Assembly (NCBI RefSeq): GCF_000091305.1
Contig: NC_013929.1
Coordinates: forward strand, 5,146,001 to 5,210,000
Source: Streptomyces scabiei 87.22
GTDB taxonomy: Bacteria > Actinomycetota > Actinomycetes > Streptomycetales > Streptomycetaceae
Length of the DNA: 64,000 nucleotides
Direction of reading: 5' to 3'
In this document: positions 35,657 to 44,313 of the stretch, piece by piece
Layout of the letters: every line of letters begins with the position of its first letter
Numbering within the stretch: the first letter of the stretch is position 1
Translations under genes and position numbers: made by a program
Notes under the pieces: generated by a model
Told to the model about the DNA's origin: nothing
The model's input: the letters and a program-made list of their open reading frames with translations, nothing else
Databases searched by the model: none

Positions 35657-36313
35657 GGGCCCTCGGCGTCCACCGGTTTGCGGGCGGACGTACACCCTTT
35701 TGGCCATGCAGTGCGCCGCCGGACGGCGAGTGGGCCGATGTTTCACGTGAAACATCCCGTCTCCGGGCAAGGAGGGGCCGGCTTGCCGTGTCCGCGCATC
35801 ATTTGGGACACGAGCGCCGGGACTGAGGCCGGACACCCACTCGTCCGCAGGCGGGATCTGTGGGATATCTGTGAATTGGTGTGCCACGCCCGCCAATTGA
35901 AGGAATCGCTGATTCGCCCCCGTGGAATTCCCGGCACGCGATGGGGGGACTTGTGTGTGGCGGTCCTGCCGGTAGGGTCGAGTCCGGTTCGTGTCCGAAG
36001 CGAGATGCAGCCGTCTCATGACGGGGGTGCGAACGCAGCTCAATGCAGCCTAACCGGACAGAGAGATCAGGGATCCGCGTTTGCCGTTACGAGCCGGGGG
36101 CGTTCGCGCGCTGTGGAACGCTGCGGTGAGCACTGCGGCATACGTCACACTCTCGCCTGCGTGTCTGTCCGGAGTGGGACCGGATTGAATGTGGCCGCAT
36201 TGGCCGACAAGGAACGAACGGGGAAAAGCAAGGCCGTCCGCGGGGGAAAGCGTGCGACTTCCGAGCGGGGGCGTACGTAGATCGACCGAAAGATGTTCGA
36301 GGCGAGGCAGACC
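35657..36313. other. 657-bp intergenic region between GNAT and flavohaemoprotein genes
   Basis: Contains the parS at 35740, an inverted repeat AATTGG/CCAATT (35874-35898) and a promoter-like TTGTGT-16 bp-TAGGGT at 35951-35978 on the plus strand. A 91-codon ORF (36005-36280) is open but has low third-position GC and no recognisable product, so I do not call it. The stretch 35800-36300 is less GC-rich than its surroundings. Confidence 0.6.
35740..35753. other. parS site (perfect), intergenic
   Basis: Perfect GTTTCACGTGAAAC, dyad 20 bp (GATG/CATC flanks), 84 bp upstream of the tandem-GNAT start. Confidence 0.95.
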
Positions 36314-37765
36314 ATGGACGCTCCGACCACCGCGTCGGCCGGCAACGGTACTTCGGGGGGCAGCGACGGAGGCGGCTGGTTCACACCGCGCACCTCTCCG
36401 CCGTCCCCCGGTGAGGACCAGGAGCCCGAGGGGTACCGCCTCGCCGGTCTGCGGCCCGTGGGCCGTTCCCTGGAGCCGCCGAGCGGCGCCGAACAGGACC
36501 GGGCAGGCGCGCTGCGGGAGCGAATACAGAGCTCCGCGGACCTTCCCTCCTTTGTCCCGCCGCACTCCCCTCCCGCCCGGCCCGAGGAGCAGGCCGCCGA
36601 GCGTTCCGTCTTCGGCACCCGTGTGCCCGCCCCGCCGGGTGGCCCCACGGCCTCCCCCGACGCCGTTCTCATCCGGCGGACGATGGCCGAGGTCGGGCCC
36701 GTCGCGGACAAGGTCACCTCGTACTTCTACGCGCTGCTCTTCGTGCAGCATCCGGATCTGCGCTCGATGTTCCCTCCGGCGATGGACGCCCAGCGCGACC
36801 GCCTGCTCAAGGCGCTGCTGACCGCCGCCGAGCACATCGACAACACTCCGGTCCTCGTCGACTACCTGCAGAACCTCGGTCGCGGTCACCGCAAGTACGG
36901 CACCCAGGCCGATCACTATCCGGCCGTCGGCGAGTGCCTGATCGGCGCGCTGAGCCGGTACGCCAAGGAGAGTTGGAACGACGAGACCGAGGCGGCCTGG
37001 GTCCGGACGTACACGACCATCTCCCAGGTGATGATCGACGCGGCGGCGGCGGACGAACTGCGGGCCCCGCCCTGGTGGCTGGCCGAGGTCGTCTCGCACG
37101 AGCCGAAGACTCCGGACATTGCGGTGATCACCGTCCGTCCCAACCAGCCGTATCCCTTCCTCGCGGGGCAGTACACGAGCCTGGAGACTCCCTGGTGGCC
37201 GCGGATCTGGCGGCACTACTCGTTCGCCTCGGCTCCCCGCTCGGACGGGCTGCTGACGTTCCATGTGAAGGCGATCGCCGCGGGCTGGGTCTCCAACGCG
37301 CTCGTGCACCGGGCCCGGCCGGGCGATGTTCTGCGACTGGGGCCGCCGGCCGGCGCGATGACGGTCGACCACACCAGCGACAGCGGGCTGCTCTGTCTGG
37401 GCGGCGGCACCGGAATCGCACCCATCAAGGCCATGGTTGAGGACGTCGCCGAGCACGGCCGGAACCGTCCGGTGGAGGTCTTCTACGGGGCCCGCACCGG
37501 CCAGGACCTCTACGATCTCGACACTCTGCTGCGGCTGCAGCAGAGCAACTCGTGGCTGGAGGTCCGCCCGGTCGTCGACCGGCACGGGCTGCTGCAGCTG
37601 CCCGACGCGATACGTGACCACGGGCCCTGGAACGGGTACGACGCCTATCTGTCCGGTCCGCCCGGCATGATCCGCAGCGGTGTCGACGCGTTGAAGGACG
37701 CGGGCATCCCCCCGGACCGCATACGGCACGACTCGGTCGAGGAACTGGTGGCGGCCGGCGACTGA
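36314..37765 (+). CDS. Flavohaemoprotein-like globin-reductase with long N-terminal extension
   Basis: 483 aa. A Pro/Ser/Gly-rich extension (1-115), a globin domain (about 115-245) with Tyr139 at the B10 position and proximal His192 (GHRKYG), an FAD domain with RHYSFAS at 300-306, and an NAD domain with GGGTGIAP at 363-370. These are the parts of an NO dioxygenase (Hmp), which oxidises nitric oxide to nitrate using NAD(P)H. The extension is not part of standard Hmp (about 400 aa). The ATG at 36314 has GAGG six bases upstream; an ATG at 36293 is possible. Convergent with a NUDIX gene. Confidence 0.88.
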   Translation: MDAPTTASAGNGTSGGSDGGGWFTPRTSPPSPGEDQEPEGYRLAGLRPVGRSLEPPSGAEQDRAGALRERIQSSADLPSFVPPHSPPARPEEQAAERSVFGTRVPAPPGGPTASPDAVLIRRTMAEVGPVADKVTSYFYALLFVQHPDLRSMFPPAMDAQRDRLLKALLTAAEHIDNTPVLVDYLQNLGRGHRKYGTQADHYPAVGECLIGALSRYAKESWNDETEAAWVRTYTTISQVMIDAAAADELRAPPWWLAEVVSHEPKTPDIAVITVRPNQPYPFLAGQYTSLETPWWPRIWRHYSFASAPRSDGLLTFHVKAIAAGWVSNALVHRARPGDVLRLGPPAGAMTVDHTSDSGLLCLGGGTGIAPIKAMVEDVAEHGRNRPVEVFYGARTGQDLYDLDTLLRLQQSNSWLEVRPVVDRHGLLQLPDAIRDHGPWNGYDAYLSGPPGMIRSGVDALKDAGIPPDRIRHDSVEELVAAGD

Positions 37766-37801
37766 CTGCCGGGCGCTGTGCCGAATGCCCCGGGCGCCCT
37801 C

Positions 37802-38284
37802 TCAGCCCAGGTCCGGAGCGTGCATCGCCCGCACGCCCTCGATGTTCCCGTCCAGGTAGTGCCGCAGGGAGAGCGGGACGAGGTGCACGGAGGCAATGCC
37901 GACCCGGGTGAAGGGGATGCGCACGATCTCGTACTCGCCCAGCGGCTCGTCCATCTCCGGACCGTGCCGTTTGGAGGGGTCCATGGACTCCAGACGGCAG
38001 ACGAAGAAGTGCTGCACCTTCACACCGGTGGCGCCGCCGTCCTCCCCGATGTGCTCGACGGTGTCCACGAAACAGGGCACCACATCGGTGATCTTCGCGC
38101 CGAGTTCCTCGTGCACCTCGCGGTGGAGCGCGTCGACGACGGTGGTGTCTTCCGGCTCGACACCGCCACCGGGCGTGAGCCAGTAGGGATCCATGCCCGG
38201 CTTGGTCCGCTTGATCAGAATCAGGTCGTCGCCGTCGAGCAGAACGGCGCGTGCGGTGCGCTTGACCACGGGTCGTACGGTCAT
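37802..38284 (-). CDS. NUDIX hydrolase
   Basis: 160 aa. NUDIX box with GGGVEPED...REVHEELG at about residues 38-62. Hydrolyses a nucleoside diphosphate derivative, which the sequence does not identify. The ATG at 38284 is the first with conserved sequence after it, though it lacks a good ribosome-binding site; an ATG at 38305 lies at the edge of a degenerate parS. Confidence 0.88.
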   Translation of the reverse strand: MTVRPVVKRTARAVLLDGDDLILIKRTKPGMDPYWLTPGGGVEPEDTTVVDALHREVHEELGAKITDVVPCFVDTVEHIGEDGGATGVKVQHFFVCRLESMDPSKRHGPEMDEPLGEYEIVRIPFTRVGIASVHLVPLSLRHYLDGNIEGVRAMHAPDLG

Positions 38285-38305
38285 GGGAGAAATGTGGCCC
38301 TGCAT

Positions 38306-38319
38306 GTTCCACGTGAAAC
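38306..38319. other. parS variant (one mismatch) upstream of the NUDIX gene
   Basis: GTTCCACGTGAAAC, differing from consensus at one base. It overlaps the likely promoter or leader of the NUDIX gene. Confidence 0.75.
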
Positions 38320-38405
38320 ATCGCCGGCGGGGAAGAGTGGCTCCCGGAGCCGACGGGCGGCCCGTGGGTGGGCGGCTCGTGCCGGCCGAGTCCCGCGGCG
38401 CAGTC

Positions 38406-39311
38406 TCAGGACCAGCTCGCAGCGGCCGCCAGCAGCCACTCGTGCGCCCGCGCGATGTGCGGCATGGCCAGGGTGCCGGTCCGGATGACCAGGAAGTAGG
38501 TGCGCAGCGGAGGCACCGCAGGGTCGAGCAGCGCGACGAGGTCACCGCGGTCCAGTGCGGCGGCGCACAGATAGCGCGGCAGTACGGCGAGACCGGCGCC
38601 CGAGACGGCACAGGCGAGAACCGCCCGCAGGTCGGGCACCACGACGGTGCCGGAGGCGGCGGGCCGGGTGTCGAAGACGGTCGCCCAGTAGCGGGCGACG
38701 AACGGCATTGACTCGTGTACCTCGACGACGGGAAGGCCCCGCAGCGCATGTGTTCCTGCGCGGCGCAGTCTCTCGGGCCCGATCTCGTCCGCCCAGCGGG
38801 GGGCGGCGATCAGGACGTGTTCCTCGTCGCAGAGAGGGTTCGCCGTCAGCAGCGCGCCGCGGGGCTGGGCCGTGGTGATCGCCAGGTCGTGGTGCCCGGC
38901 GGCGAGGCCCTCCAGCGCCTTGTCGGAGTCGGCGAAGGACACCCGCAGTGCGAAGCCCTGGCCGTCGTCCCCGGTCAGCTCGGTGAGGGCGGGCAGGGCC
39001 CGCTCGGCGGTGAACTCCGGCGGTCCGGCGAGGTGCAGGGTCCGTAAGGAGGAGTCGTCGTCGAGGCCGGTCTCGGCGATCTCCACCAGCGCGTCGAGAT
39101 GCGGAGCCGCCTTGTGGGCCAGCTCGTCGCCGATGGTCGTCGGGGTCACACCGCGGGCCTGGCGAAGGAAGAGAGGGCGGCCCAGCTGCCGCTCCAGGGT
39201 GCGTATCTGCGAGGTGACGGCCGGCTGTGAAAGGCCGAGCAGCGCGGCGGCACGGGTGAAGGAACCGGCCCGGTGCACGGTCACGAACGTGCGCAGTAAG
39301 GCCAGATCCAT
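38406..39311 (-). CDS. LysR-family transcriptional regulator
   Basis: 301 aa. N-terminal helix-turn-helix (AGSFTRAAALLGLSQPAVTSQIRTLERQLG region, residues 18-48) and a substrate-binding domain with two alpha/beta lobes. ATG at 39311 preceded by GGGAGGA. Downstream of the cystathionine lyase-like gene on the same strand, but separated from it by a terminator, so it has its own promoter. Target unknown. Confidence 0.92.
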   Translation of the reverse strand: MDLALLRTFVTVHRAGSFTRAAALLGLSQPAVTSQIRTLERQLGRPLFLRQARGVTPTTIGDELAHKAAPHLDALVEIAETGLDDDSSLRTLHLAGPPEFTAERALPALTELTGDDGQGFALRVSFADSDKALEGLAAGHHDLAITTAQPRGALLTANPLCDEEHVLIAAPRWADEIGPERLRRAGTHALRGLPVVEVHESMPFVARYWATVFDTRPAASGTVVVPDLRAVLACAVSGAGLAVLPRYLCAAALDRGDLVALLDPAVPPLRTYFLVIRTGTLAMPHIARAHEWLLAAAASWS

Positions 39312-39441
39312 GCTTGTCCTCCCTTCGCCGCCCGGAGTGACCAACCATAAATAAGCCGATAGCCCCCTGTCGCTACTGTGATTGGACACTGACACAGAGT
39401 CAACTAGCCTTGTTCGCGCGGTTCTTCGTGCGCGGAACCGG

Positions 39442-39480
39442 GGACGGTCCGAGCCACGAGGGGGGAGGCTCGGACCGTCC
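39442..39480 (-). terminator. Terminator of the ptpA-cystathionine lyase operon
   Basis: Perfect 14-bp stem (GGACGGTCCGAGCC) with an 11-nt loop, 18 bp beyond the stop of the lyase-like gene on the minus strand. Confidence 0.85.
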
Positions 39481-39498
39481 GTCGTGCGGCGCGACGCG

Positions 39499-40644
39499 CT
39501 AGCCGGCGGTCACCGACAGCGCCCGCAGGACGTCGGCCACCAGATCGGCCGTGTCCTCCGCCCCGGCCGACAAGCGGATGAAACCCTCCGGAACCGCGTC
39601 GCCTCCCCAACGGCCGCGCCGTTCAGCGGTGGAACGCACTCCCCCGAAGCTCGTGGCGTCGTCCACCAGGCGGAGCGCGTCGAGGAAACGATCGGCACGC
39701 GCGCGTGTGGGCAAGGTGAACGACACCACGCAGCCGTAGCGCCTCATCTGCTGCGAGGCGATCTTGTGCGAGGGATCGTCGGGGAGCCCGGGGTAACGCA
39801 GCCCGGTCACCTCCGGCCGTTCCCTGAGCGCCTCGGCCACGGCGAGGGCGTTGGCGCTCTGCCGGTCGGCGCGCAACTGGAGCGTGGCCAGCGAGCGATG
39901 CGCGAGCCATGCCTCCATCGGACCCGGGATCGCGCCGACGATCTTGCGCCAGCGTCGCACCGAGGCCATCAGCGAGGCGTCACGCCCGACGACGTACCCG
40001 AGGAGGACATCCCCGTGCCCGGTCAGCTGCTTGGTGCCGCTGGCCACGGCGAAGTCGGCGCCCAGCTCCAGCGGCCGCTGCCCGAGCGGGGTCGCCAGGG
40101 TGTTGTCGACGGCCACGAGACAGCCGCGCGCGTGTGCCGCCTCGGTGAGCCGGCGTACGTCACAGACGTCCAGCCCCGGGTTCGACGGCGTCTCCAGCCA
40201 GAGCAGCCCGGCACCGTCCAGCGCGTCGAGCTGGGCGTCGGCGCCCGTCGGCGCGCTGCGCACCTCGATGCCGTACGACCGCAGCTGCTCTCCCGCCAAC
40301 GGCAGCACGTTGTAGCCGTCGCTCGGCAGGACGAGGACGTCTCCGGAGCGCAGCTGGGAGAAGAGGACTGCCGAGATGGCGGCCATGCCGGAGGAGAAGG
40401 TGAGCGTCTCGGCGTCGTCCTGTCCGGGTGCCTCCAGTTCTCCGATGGCCCGTTCCAGGAGCGTCCAGGTGGGGTTCTGGTCGCGCCCGTAGGCGTACGG
40501 GCCGGTGGGTTCACCCGGCAGGTGGTAGTGGGCGGCGAAGACCGGCCCCGGCAGGGTCGGTTCGTGCTTGACGGGCTCGGGCAGGCCCGCCCTCACCGCG
40601 CGGGTGCCGTCTCCGGGGCCCTCGGCGGGGTTCTCCGCGTTCAT
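39499..40644 (-). CDS. Cystathionine gamma-lyase/synthase-family PLP enzyme
   Basis: 381 aa, Cys/Met-metabolism PLP enzyme. PLP lysine in SGTKQLTGHGD (near residue 195), and the conserved WLETPSNPGLDVCD and DNTLATPLGQRPLELGADF stretches. Gamma-lyase, gamma-synthase and beta-lyase cannot be separated by eye. The ATG at 40644 overlaps the ptpA stop by ATGA, with GGAGG upstream inside ptpA, so its translation is coupled to the phosphatase gene. A terminator follows. Confidence 0.88.
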   Translation of the reverse strand: MNAENPAEGPGDGTRAVRAGLPEPVKHEPTLPGPVFAAHYHLPGEPTGPYAYGRDQNPTWTLLERAIGELEAPGQDDAETLTFSSGMAAISAVLFSQLRSGDVLVLPSDGYNVLPLAGEQLRSYGIEVRSAPTGADAQLDALDGAGLLWLETPSNPGLDVCDVRRLTEAAHARGCLVAVDNTLATPLGQRPLELGADFAVASGTKQLTGHGDVLLGYVVGRDASLMASVRRWRKIVGAIPGPMEAWLAHRSLATLQLRADRQSANALAVAEALRERPEVTGLRYPGLPDDPSHKIASQQMRRYGCVVSFTLPTRARADRFLDALRLVDDATSFGGVRSTAERRGRWGGDAVPEGFIRLSAGAEDTADLVADVLRALSVTAG

Positions 40645-41132
40645 GCGGCCCGTCCCTCCATCGCGTCGCGTACGGCGGCCAGCAGGCCGGGGCTCGCCGC
40701 CTCCACCAGCTCCAGGCACTCCTCGAAGCCGTCCGTGCCCCCGTAATAGGGATCCGGGACGTCGAGGTCGTCGCCGGCGGCGGGGTCGTAGGAACGCAGC
40801 AGCCGGACCTTGTCCGCGTCCGCCGCGGTCGGCGCGAGGCGCCGCAGCGCCTTGAGATGGCCTTCGTCGAGGGCGATGACGAGGTCGAGGCGGGAGAACC
40901 AGGAGACCTGGAACTGCCGTGCCGTGTGGGCACCCGCGTATCCGTTCGCCTCCAGGACGGCGACGGTCCGTGGATCGGCGGCGGCGCCCTCGTGCCAGCC
41001 TCCGGTGCCCGCGCTGTCGGCCTCGACCAGGCCGTCCAGCCCGGCCTCCTCCAGCCGGGCGCGGAAGACGGACTCGGCCATCGGGGAGCGGCAGATGTTG
41101 CCGGTGCAGACGAAACAGACTCGATAGGTCAT
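40641..41132 (-). CDS. ptpA: Low-molecular-weight protein tyrosine phosphatase
   Basis: 163 aa. N-terminal P-loop C9-T-G-N-I-C-R15-S (CX5R) and the general acid Asp127 in DPYYGG. Cytosolic. In S. coelicolor, PtpA overproduction raised pigmented antibiotic output, so it is a candidate developmental or secondary-metabolism regulator. First gene of a coupled pair with the lyase-like gene. Confidence 0.93.
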   Translation of the reverse strand: MTYRVCFVCTGNICRSPMAESVFRARLEEAGLDGLVEADSAGTGGWHEGAAADPRTVAVLEANGYAGAHTARQFQVSWFSRLDLVIALDEGHLKALRRLAPTAADADKVRLLRSYDPAAGDDLDVPDPYYGGTDGFEECLELVEAASPGLLAAVRDAMEGRAA

Positions 41133-41139
41133 GCCGACC

Positions 41140-41514
41140 TCAGTCCCCGTCGGGCAGGACGAGCGAGAGTGCCCAGGAGACGATCGAGATGATCAGTCCA
41201 CCGAGGACGGCGGTCCAGAAGCCCTCCACGTGGAAGCTCAGGTCGAGGACGTCGGCCAGCCAGGAGGTGAGCAGCAGCATCAGGGCGTTCACCACCAGGG
41301 TGAAGAGCCCGAGCGTCACTATGAACAGCGGAAGGGTCAGCACCTGCACGAGCGGCTTGACCAGGGCGTTGACCAGGCCGAACACGAGCGCGACCAGCAG
41401 CAGGGTGGCGATCTCCTTGCCCGTGTTGTCACCGGTCAGTGTGATCTTGTCGAGCAGCCAGACGGCGACCGCCAGGGCGCCCGCGTTGGCGATCGTCTTG
41501 ACTAGGAAATTCAT
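41140..41514 (-). CDS. Phage-holin-like (PF04020/YvlD-type) membrane protein
   Basis: 124 aa with four hydrophobic segments (NFLVKTIANAGALAVAVWLL, IATLLLVALVFGLVNALV, LPLFIVTLGLFTLVVNALMLLL, FWTAVLGGLIISIVSWALS). Typical of the DUF360/YvlD family of unknown role; the holin label in databases is by similarity only. It begins MM with no clear ribosome-binding site. It ends 7 bp before ptpA, so the three genes may form one operon. Confidence 0.82.
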   Translation of the reverse strand: MNFLVKTIANAGALAVAVWLLDKITLTGDNTGKEIATLLLVALVFGLVNALVKPLVQVLTLPLFIVTLGLFTLVVNALMLLLTSWLADVLDLSFHVEGFWTAVLGGLIISIVSWALSLVLPDGD

Positions 41515-41574
41515 CATGTGTCTGATCGTGGCAGAAGCGATCGGTACGAGCACCGGGCAGGGGCGACTAACTCG

Positions 41575-41892
41575 ATGAAGGCATTCCGGTTGGACGAGCT
41601 GGAGGCGGAACGTGCCGCCAACGACGGCGCCTATCTGCAGTTCCTGCGCGAGCGGAACATGTCGGTCGGTCTGTACGCGCTCGATGCCGGCGCACTCGAT
41701 CCGCAGAAGCCGCACGGCCAGGACGAGGTGTACCTCGTGGTGAGCGGTCGAGCGGCGATCACGGTGGGCCTGGAGACCACCCAGGTCGCGCGCGGCAGTG
41801 TCGTGTACGTACCTGCCGGGGTCGCCCACAAGTTCCACCACATCACCGAGGACCTGAGGGTCATGGTGGTGTTCTCTCCGCCGGAGGGCTGA
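41575..41892 (+). CDS. Small cupin-domain protein
   Basis: 105 aa single cupin barrel. First motif HGQDEVYLVVSGRAAI (about 43-58) and second motif VYVPAGVAHKFHHI (about 71-84) with the expected His/Glu ligands. Divergent from the membrane protein gene. No ribosome-binding site is evident for the ATG at 41575; a start 19 codons earlier is open but less likely. Function unknown. Confidence 0.8.
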   Translation: MKAFRLDELEAERAANDGAYLQFLRERNMSVGLYALDAGALDPQKPHGQDEVYLVVSGRAAITVGLETTQVARGSVVYVPAGVAHKFHHITEDLRVMVVFSPPEG

Positions 41893-42056
41893 CGTCCGCG
41901 ACGGTGTTCCCTAGGGGGACGATCAGGGACGGACAAGGGGTGCGAAGCCCCCGGACGGCCCTCGCGTGGCCCTAGCATCGACGTCAGGACAGCAGAAGGC
42001 CCGGAACGAGTGCCCCGGTGGCGGGGCGACGGGTGGAGACACAAGGAGCAGGGGCG

Positions 42057-42269
42057 ATGCGGGAGATCTTCGCGGGGATGCCGTGGTGGGTGAAGTGGAT
42101 CGCGGTGCCGGTCATCGCCCTGGTGGTGTTCGGAGGGCTGATAGTCAGCATCGTCCAGGTCGTGGTGGGCCTGTTGTTCAAGCTGCTGGTCTTCGTGGCG
42201 CTGGTCGGCGGACTGATCTACGTCGTCAAGAAGTTCACGGCGGGCTCCTCCTCGCGCGGCGACTGGTGA
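42057..42269 (+). CDS. DUF5326-type small membrane protein
   Basis: 70 aa. Two hydrophobic helices (VKWIAVPVIALVVFGGLIVSIVQVV and LLFKLLVFVALVGGLIYVV). ATG with AAGGAGCAGGGG upstream. Matches the short Streptomyces family beginning REIFAGMPWWVKWI. No known function. Confidence 0.8.
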   Translation: MREIFAGMPWWVKWIAVPVIALVVFGGLIVSIVQVVVGLLFKLLVFVALVGGLIYVVKKFTAGSSSRGDW

Positions 42270-42508
42270 GGCGTCAGCGGAGCGCAACGGGTGAGGCGTG
42301 AGTGGGTGAGCCCGGTCACTGCACGGCGGTAACAGGAACGTGGGGTTCCCTCCCCAGGGGGAAGTTTCCCGGCGAGGCCGCCGACGAGCGGTGACGGGCG
42401 GCTAGAGTCCGGGAACTCGTCGCGGGTTCGACCCCGCGGGCGGCGCATCTTCCTCCCGTGTCCCCCGCACGGGCGGCCCCCCTCGCGCTTCGGGAGTGAC
42501 CCTCGGCC

Positions 42509-43747
42509 ATGGCTGACACGGCATCCGCAGAACCCCTTTCCGTCCCCGCCCGGCCTCGCTCCCGGTCGGCACAGAGCACGGTTCCGCCCACACAGCCTGG
42601 CCCTCGGTCGACACCGGCGATCGCCGCCGAGCACGCGCGCGTCCGGGAGGCCGACGCACTGCTCCCGCAGCCCTCGCCGCGTACGAGGCCGAAGACTCCG
42701 GCTCCCCCCACCCAGCCGCGTACGTCGCCGGGCGAGGAGAAGGCGCGACGCCCCGACCCTTCGGCCCCTCAGGCGCGTACGCAGCCGCGGACACAGACCG
42801 AGACAGAGCCGCGGACACGGACACAGCCGCGGCTGCAGTCGTCTGCTCCGACGGCCCTGGCGCAGGCACAGCCACTGGCGCCGCCGACCAGGACCCGGCC
42901 GCCGGCAGGGCCCGTACGTTCCGGGGCGCGGCCCGGCTACGGTCCGGGGCGCGGAGCCCGTATCCCGTCCCCCGCGCAGCCCGCGGCGGCGGAGGCGAAC
43001 TCCGGCACCCTGATCGGCTCCGTGCAGCGCGCGATGCGGCTGCTGGAGGCGGTGGCCGAGCGAGAACACGGAGCGCCCGCAAAGCAGTTGGCGCGGGACG
43101 CCGGGCTCGCGTTGCCCACGGCGTACCACCTGCTCCGCACCCTGGTGCATGAGGGTTATCTGCGCCGCGAGAAGGGGCTGTTCTTCCTGGGGGAGGCTGC
43201 CGAGCGGCTGAGCAGCAGCGGAGCGCAGCAGAAACGTCGCAGCACGGTGGGGGAGGCGCTGGCGCACTGGCGGGACACCCTGGGCGTGCCGGTGTACTTC
43301 GCGATCTACCGGGACGGCGAGATCGAGGTCAAGTGCGTCGCCGACAGCCCGAACACCCCGGCGGTCGAGGAGTGGGCCGACTTCCGCGAGACCGCTCACG
43401 CCCACGCCATCGGGCAGTGTCTGCTGTCCCAGCTGAGCGACGATGCCCGCCGCGATCACCTGGACCGCTATCCGGTGCGGTCCCTCACTCCGTACACCGT
43501 CCGCGACGACGAGACGCTGCTACGGCGCCTGGGCCGCATGGGACGGATGGAACCGGTCGTGGAGCGGCAGGAGTACGCCCTGGGCACGGTCTGCGCCGCT
43601 CTTCCGGTCACCGTGGGGCCCACCGCCGGGACACTCGCCATCTCGCTGCCCTCGCACCAGGCGGACCGACTGCTGCCCCTCGCCCGTCAGTTGCAGACCG
43701 AGATCGGAAACCTGCTAGGGACACTCGCGATCTCTATCAGCATCTGA
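42509..43747 (+). CDS. ssgR: IclR-family activator of ssgA, long N-terminal form
   Basis: 412 aa. The first 165 residues are low-complexity (Pro, Arg, Thr, Gln with RTQPRTQ-like repeats). An IclR winged helix follows (about 168-235, SVQRAMRLLEAVAEREHGAPAKQLARDAG), then the effector domain. It is identified as SsgR because it lies directly upstream of ssgA. In S. coelicolor, SsgR activates ssgA at the onset of sporulation. Known SsgR is, to my recollection, about 240 aa, so the extension may be genuine or the start lies downstream, although no good internal start is seen. Confidence 0.88.
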   Translation: MADTASAEPLSVPARPRSRSAQSTVPPTQPGPRSTPAIAAEHARVREADALLPQPSPRTRPKTPAPPTQPRTSPGEEKARRPDPSAPQARTQPRTQTETEPRTRTQPRLQSSAPTALAQAQPLAPPTRTRPPAGPVRSGARPGYGPGRGARIPSPAQPAAAEANSGTLIGSVQRAMRLLEAVAEREHGAPAKQLARDAGLALPTAYHLLRTLVHEGYLRREKGLFFLGEAAERLSSSGAQQKRRSTVGEALAHWRDTLGVPVYFAIYRDGEIEVKCVADSPNTPAVEEWADFRETAHAHAIGQCLLSQLSDDARRDHLDRYPVRSLTPYTVRDDETLLRRLGRMGRMEPVVERQEYALGTVCAALPVTVGPTAGTLAISLPSHQADRLLPLARQLQTEIGNLLGTLAISISI

Positions 43748-43750
43748 AAA

Positions 43751-43765
43751 ATCACTCCTTGTGAT
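43751..43765. promoter_or_regulatory. Inverted repeat upstream of ssgA
   Basis: ATCAC-N5-GTGAT just after the ssgR stop, 81 bp before the ssgA start. Candidate SsgR-binding site by position only. Confidence 0.4.
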
Positions 43766-43845
43766 CTCTCGTGTACTTTCAGCAAACTTCCAGAGGTGTC
43801 AGGCGGATGATTCCTGGCCAGTCGACGAACACGGCGGGGTAGGCG

Positions 43846-44283
43846 ATGCGCGAGTCGGTACAGGCAGAGGTCATGATGAGCTTCCTCGTCTCGGAGGAGC
43901 TCTCCTTCCGCATCCCTGTGGAGCTCCGTTACGAGACCTGCGATCCCTATGCGGTGCGCCTGACCTTCCACCTGCCCGGTGACGCCCCGGTGACCTGGGC
44001 CTTCGGGCGGGAGCTGCTCATCGACGGTGTCGGGCGGCCGTGCGGGGACGGGGACGTGCACATCGCGCCCGCCGACCCGGAGACGTTCGGCGAGGTCCTG
44101 ATCCGGCTTCAGGTGGGCACCGACCAGGCCATGTTCCGGGTCGGCACGGCGCCGCTGGTGGCCTTCCTGGACCGTACGGACAAGCTCGTGCCGCTGGGGC
44201 AGGAGCGTTCCCTCGCCGACTTCGACACGCTGCTCGACGAGGCTCTGGACCGCATCCTGGCGGAGGAACAGAGCGCGGGATGA
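43846..44283 (+). CDS. ssgA: Sporulation and cell-division activator SsgA
   Basis: 145 aa SALP protein unique to sporulating actinomycetes. It recruits the division machinery and controls where septa form. The N-terminus RESVQAEVMMSFLVSEELSF and the VAFLDRTDKLVPLGQE segment are nearly identical to known SsgA. ATG preceded by GGGGTAGG. Divided from ssgR by 98 bp that should hold its SsgR-dependent promoters. Confidence 0.97.
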   Translation: MRESVQAEVMMSFLVSEELSFRIPVELRYETCDPYAVRLTFHLPGDAPVTWAFGRELLIDGVGRPCGDGDVHIAPADPETFGEVLIRLQVGTDQAMFRVGTAPLVAFLDRTDKLVPLGQERSLADFDTLLDEALDRILAEEQSAG

Positions 44284-44286
44284 ACC

Positions 44287-44310
44287 GTTACGGCGCCCGG
44301 GTGCCGTAAC
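44287..44310. terminator. Bidirectional terminator ssgA / YibE-F gene
   Basis: Near-perfect 24-nt palindrome GTTACGGCGCC... with one G-T pair, between convergent genes. Confidence 0.65.
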
Positions 44311-44313
44311 GCT

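Noticed and set aside
36005-36280. 91-codon ORF upstream of the flavohaemoprotein gene
   Set aside because: Third-position GC is too low for a Streptomyces gene, Cys/Ser/Arg-rich product, no recognised family.
41225-41238. CCTCCACGTGGAAG as a further parS
   Set aside because: Too many mismatches to GTTTCACGTGAAAC; CACGTG cores are common in GC-rich DNA.
42380-42450. tRNA-like fold (T-arm-like GCGGGTTCGACCCCGC and complementary ends) before ssgR
   Set aside because: The D-arm and anticodon arm do not pair properly, T8 is absent and the T-loop has six bases instead of seven. Not a functional tRNA; possibly chance in GC-rich DNA.
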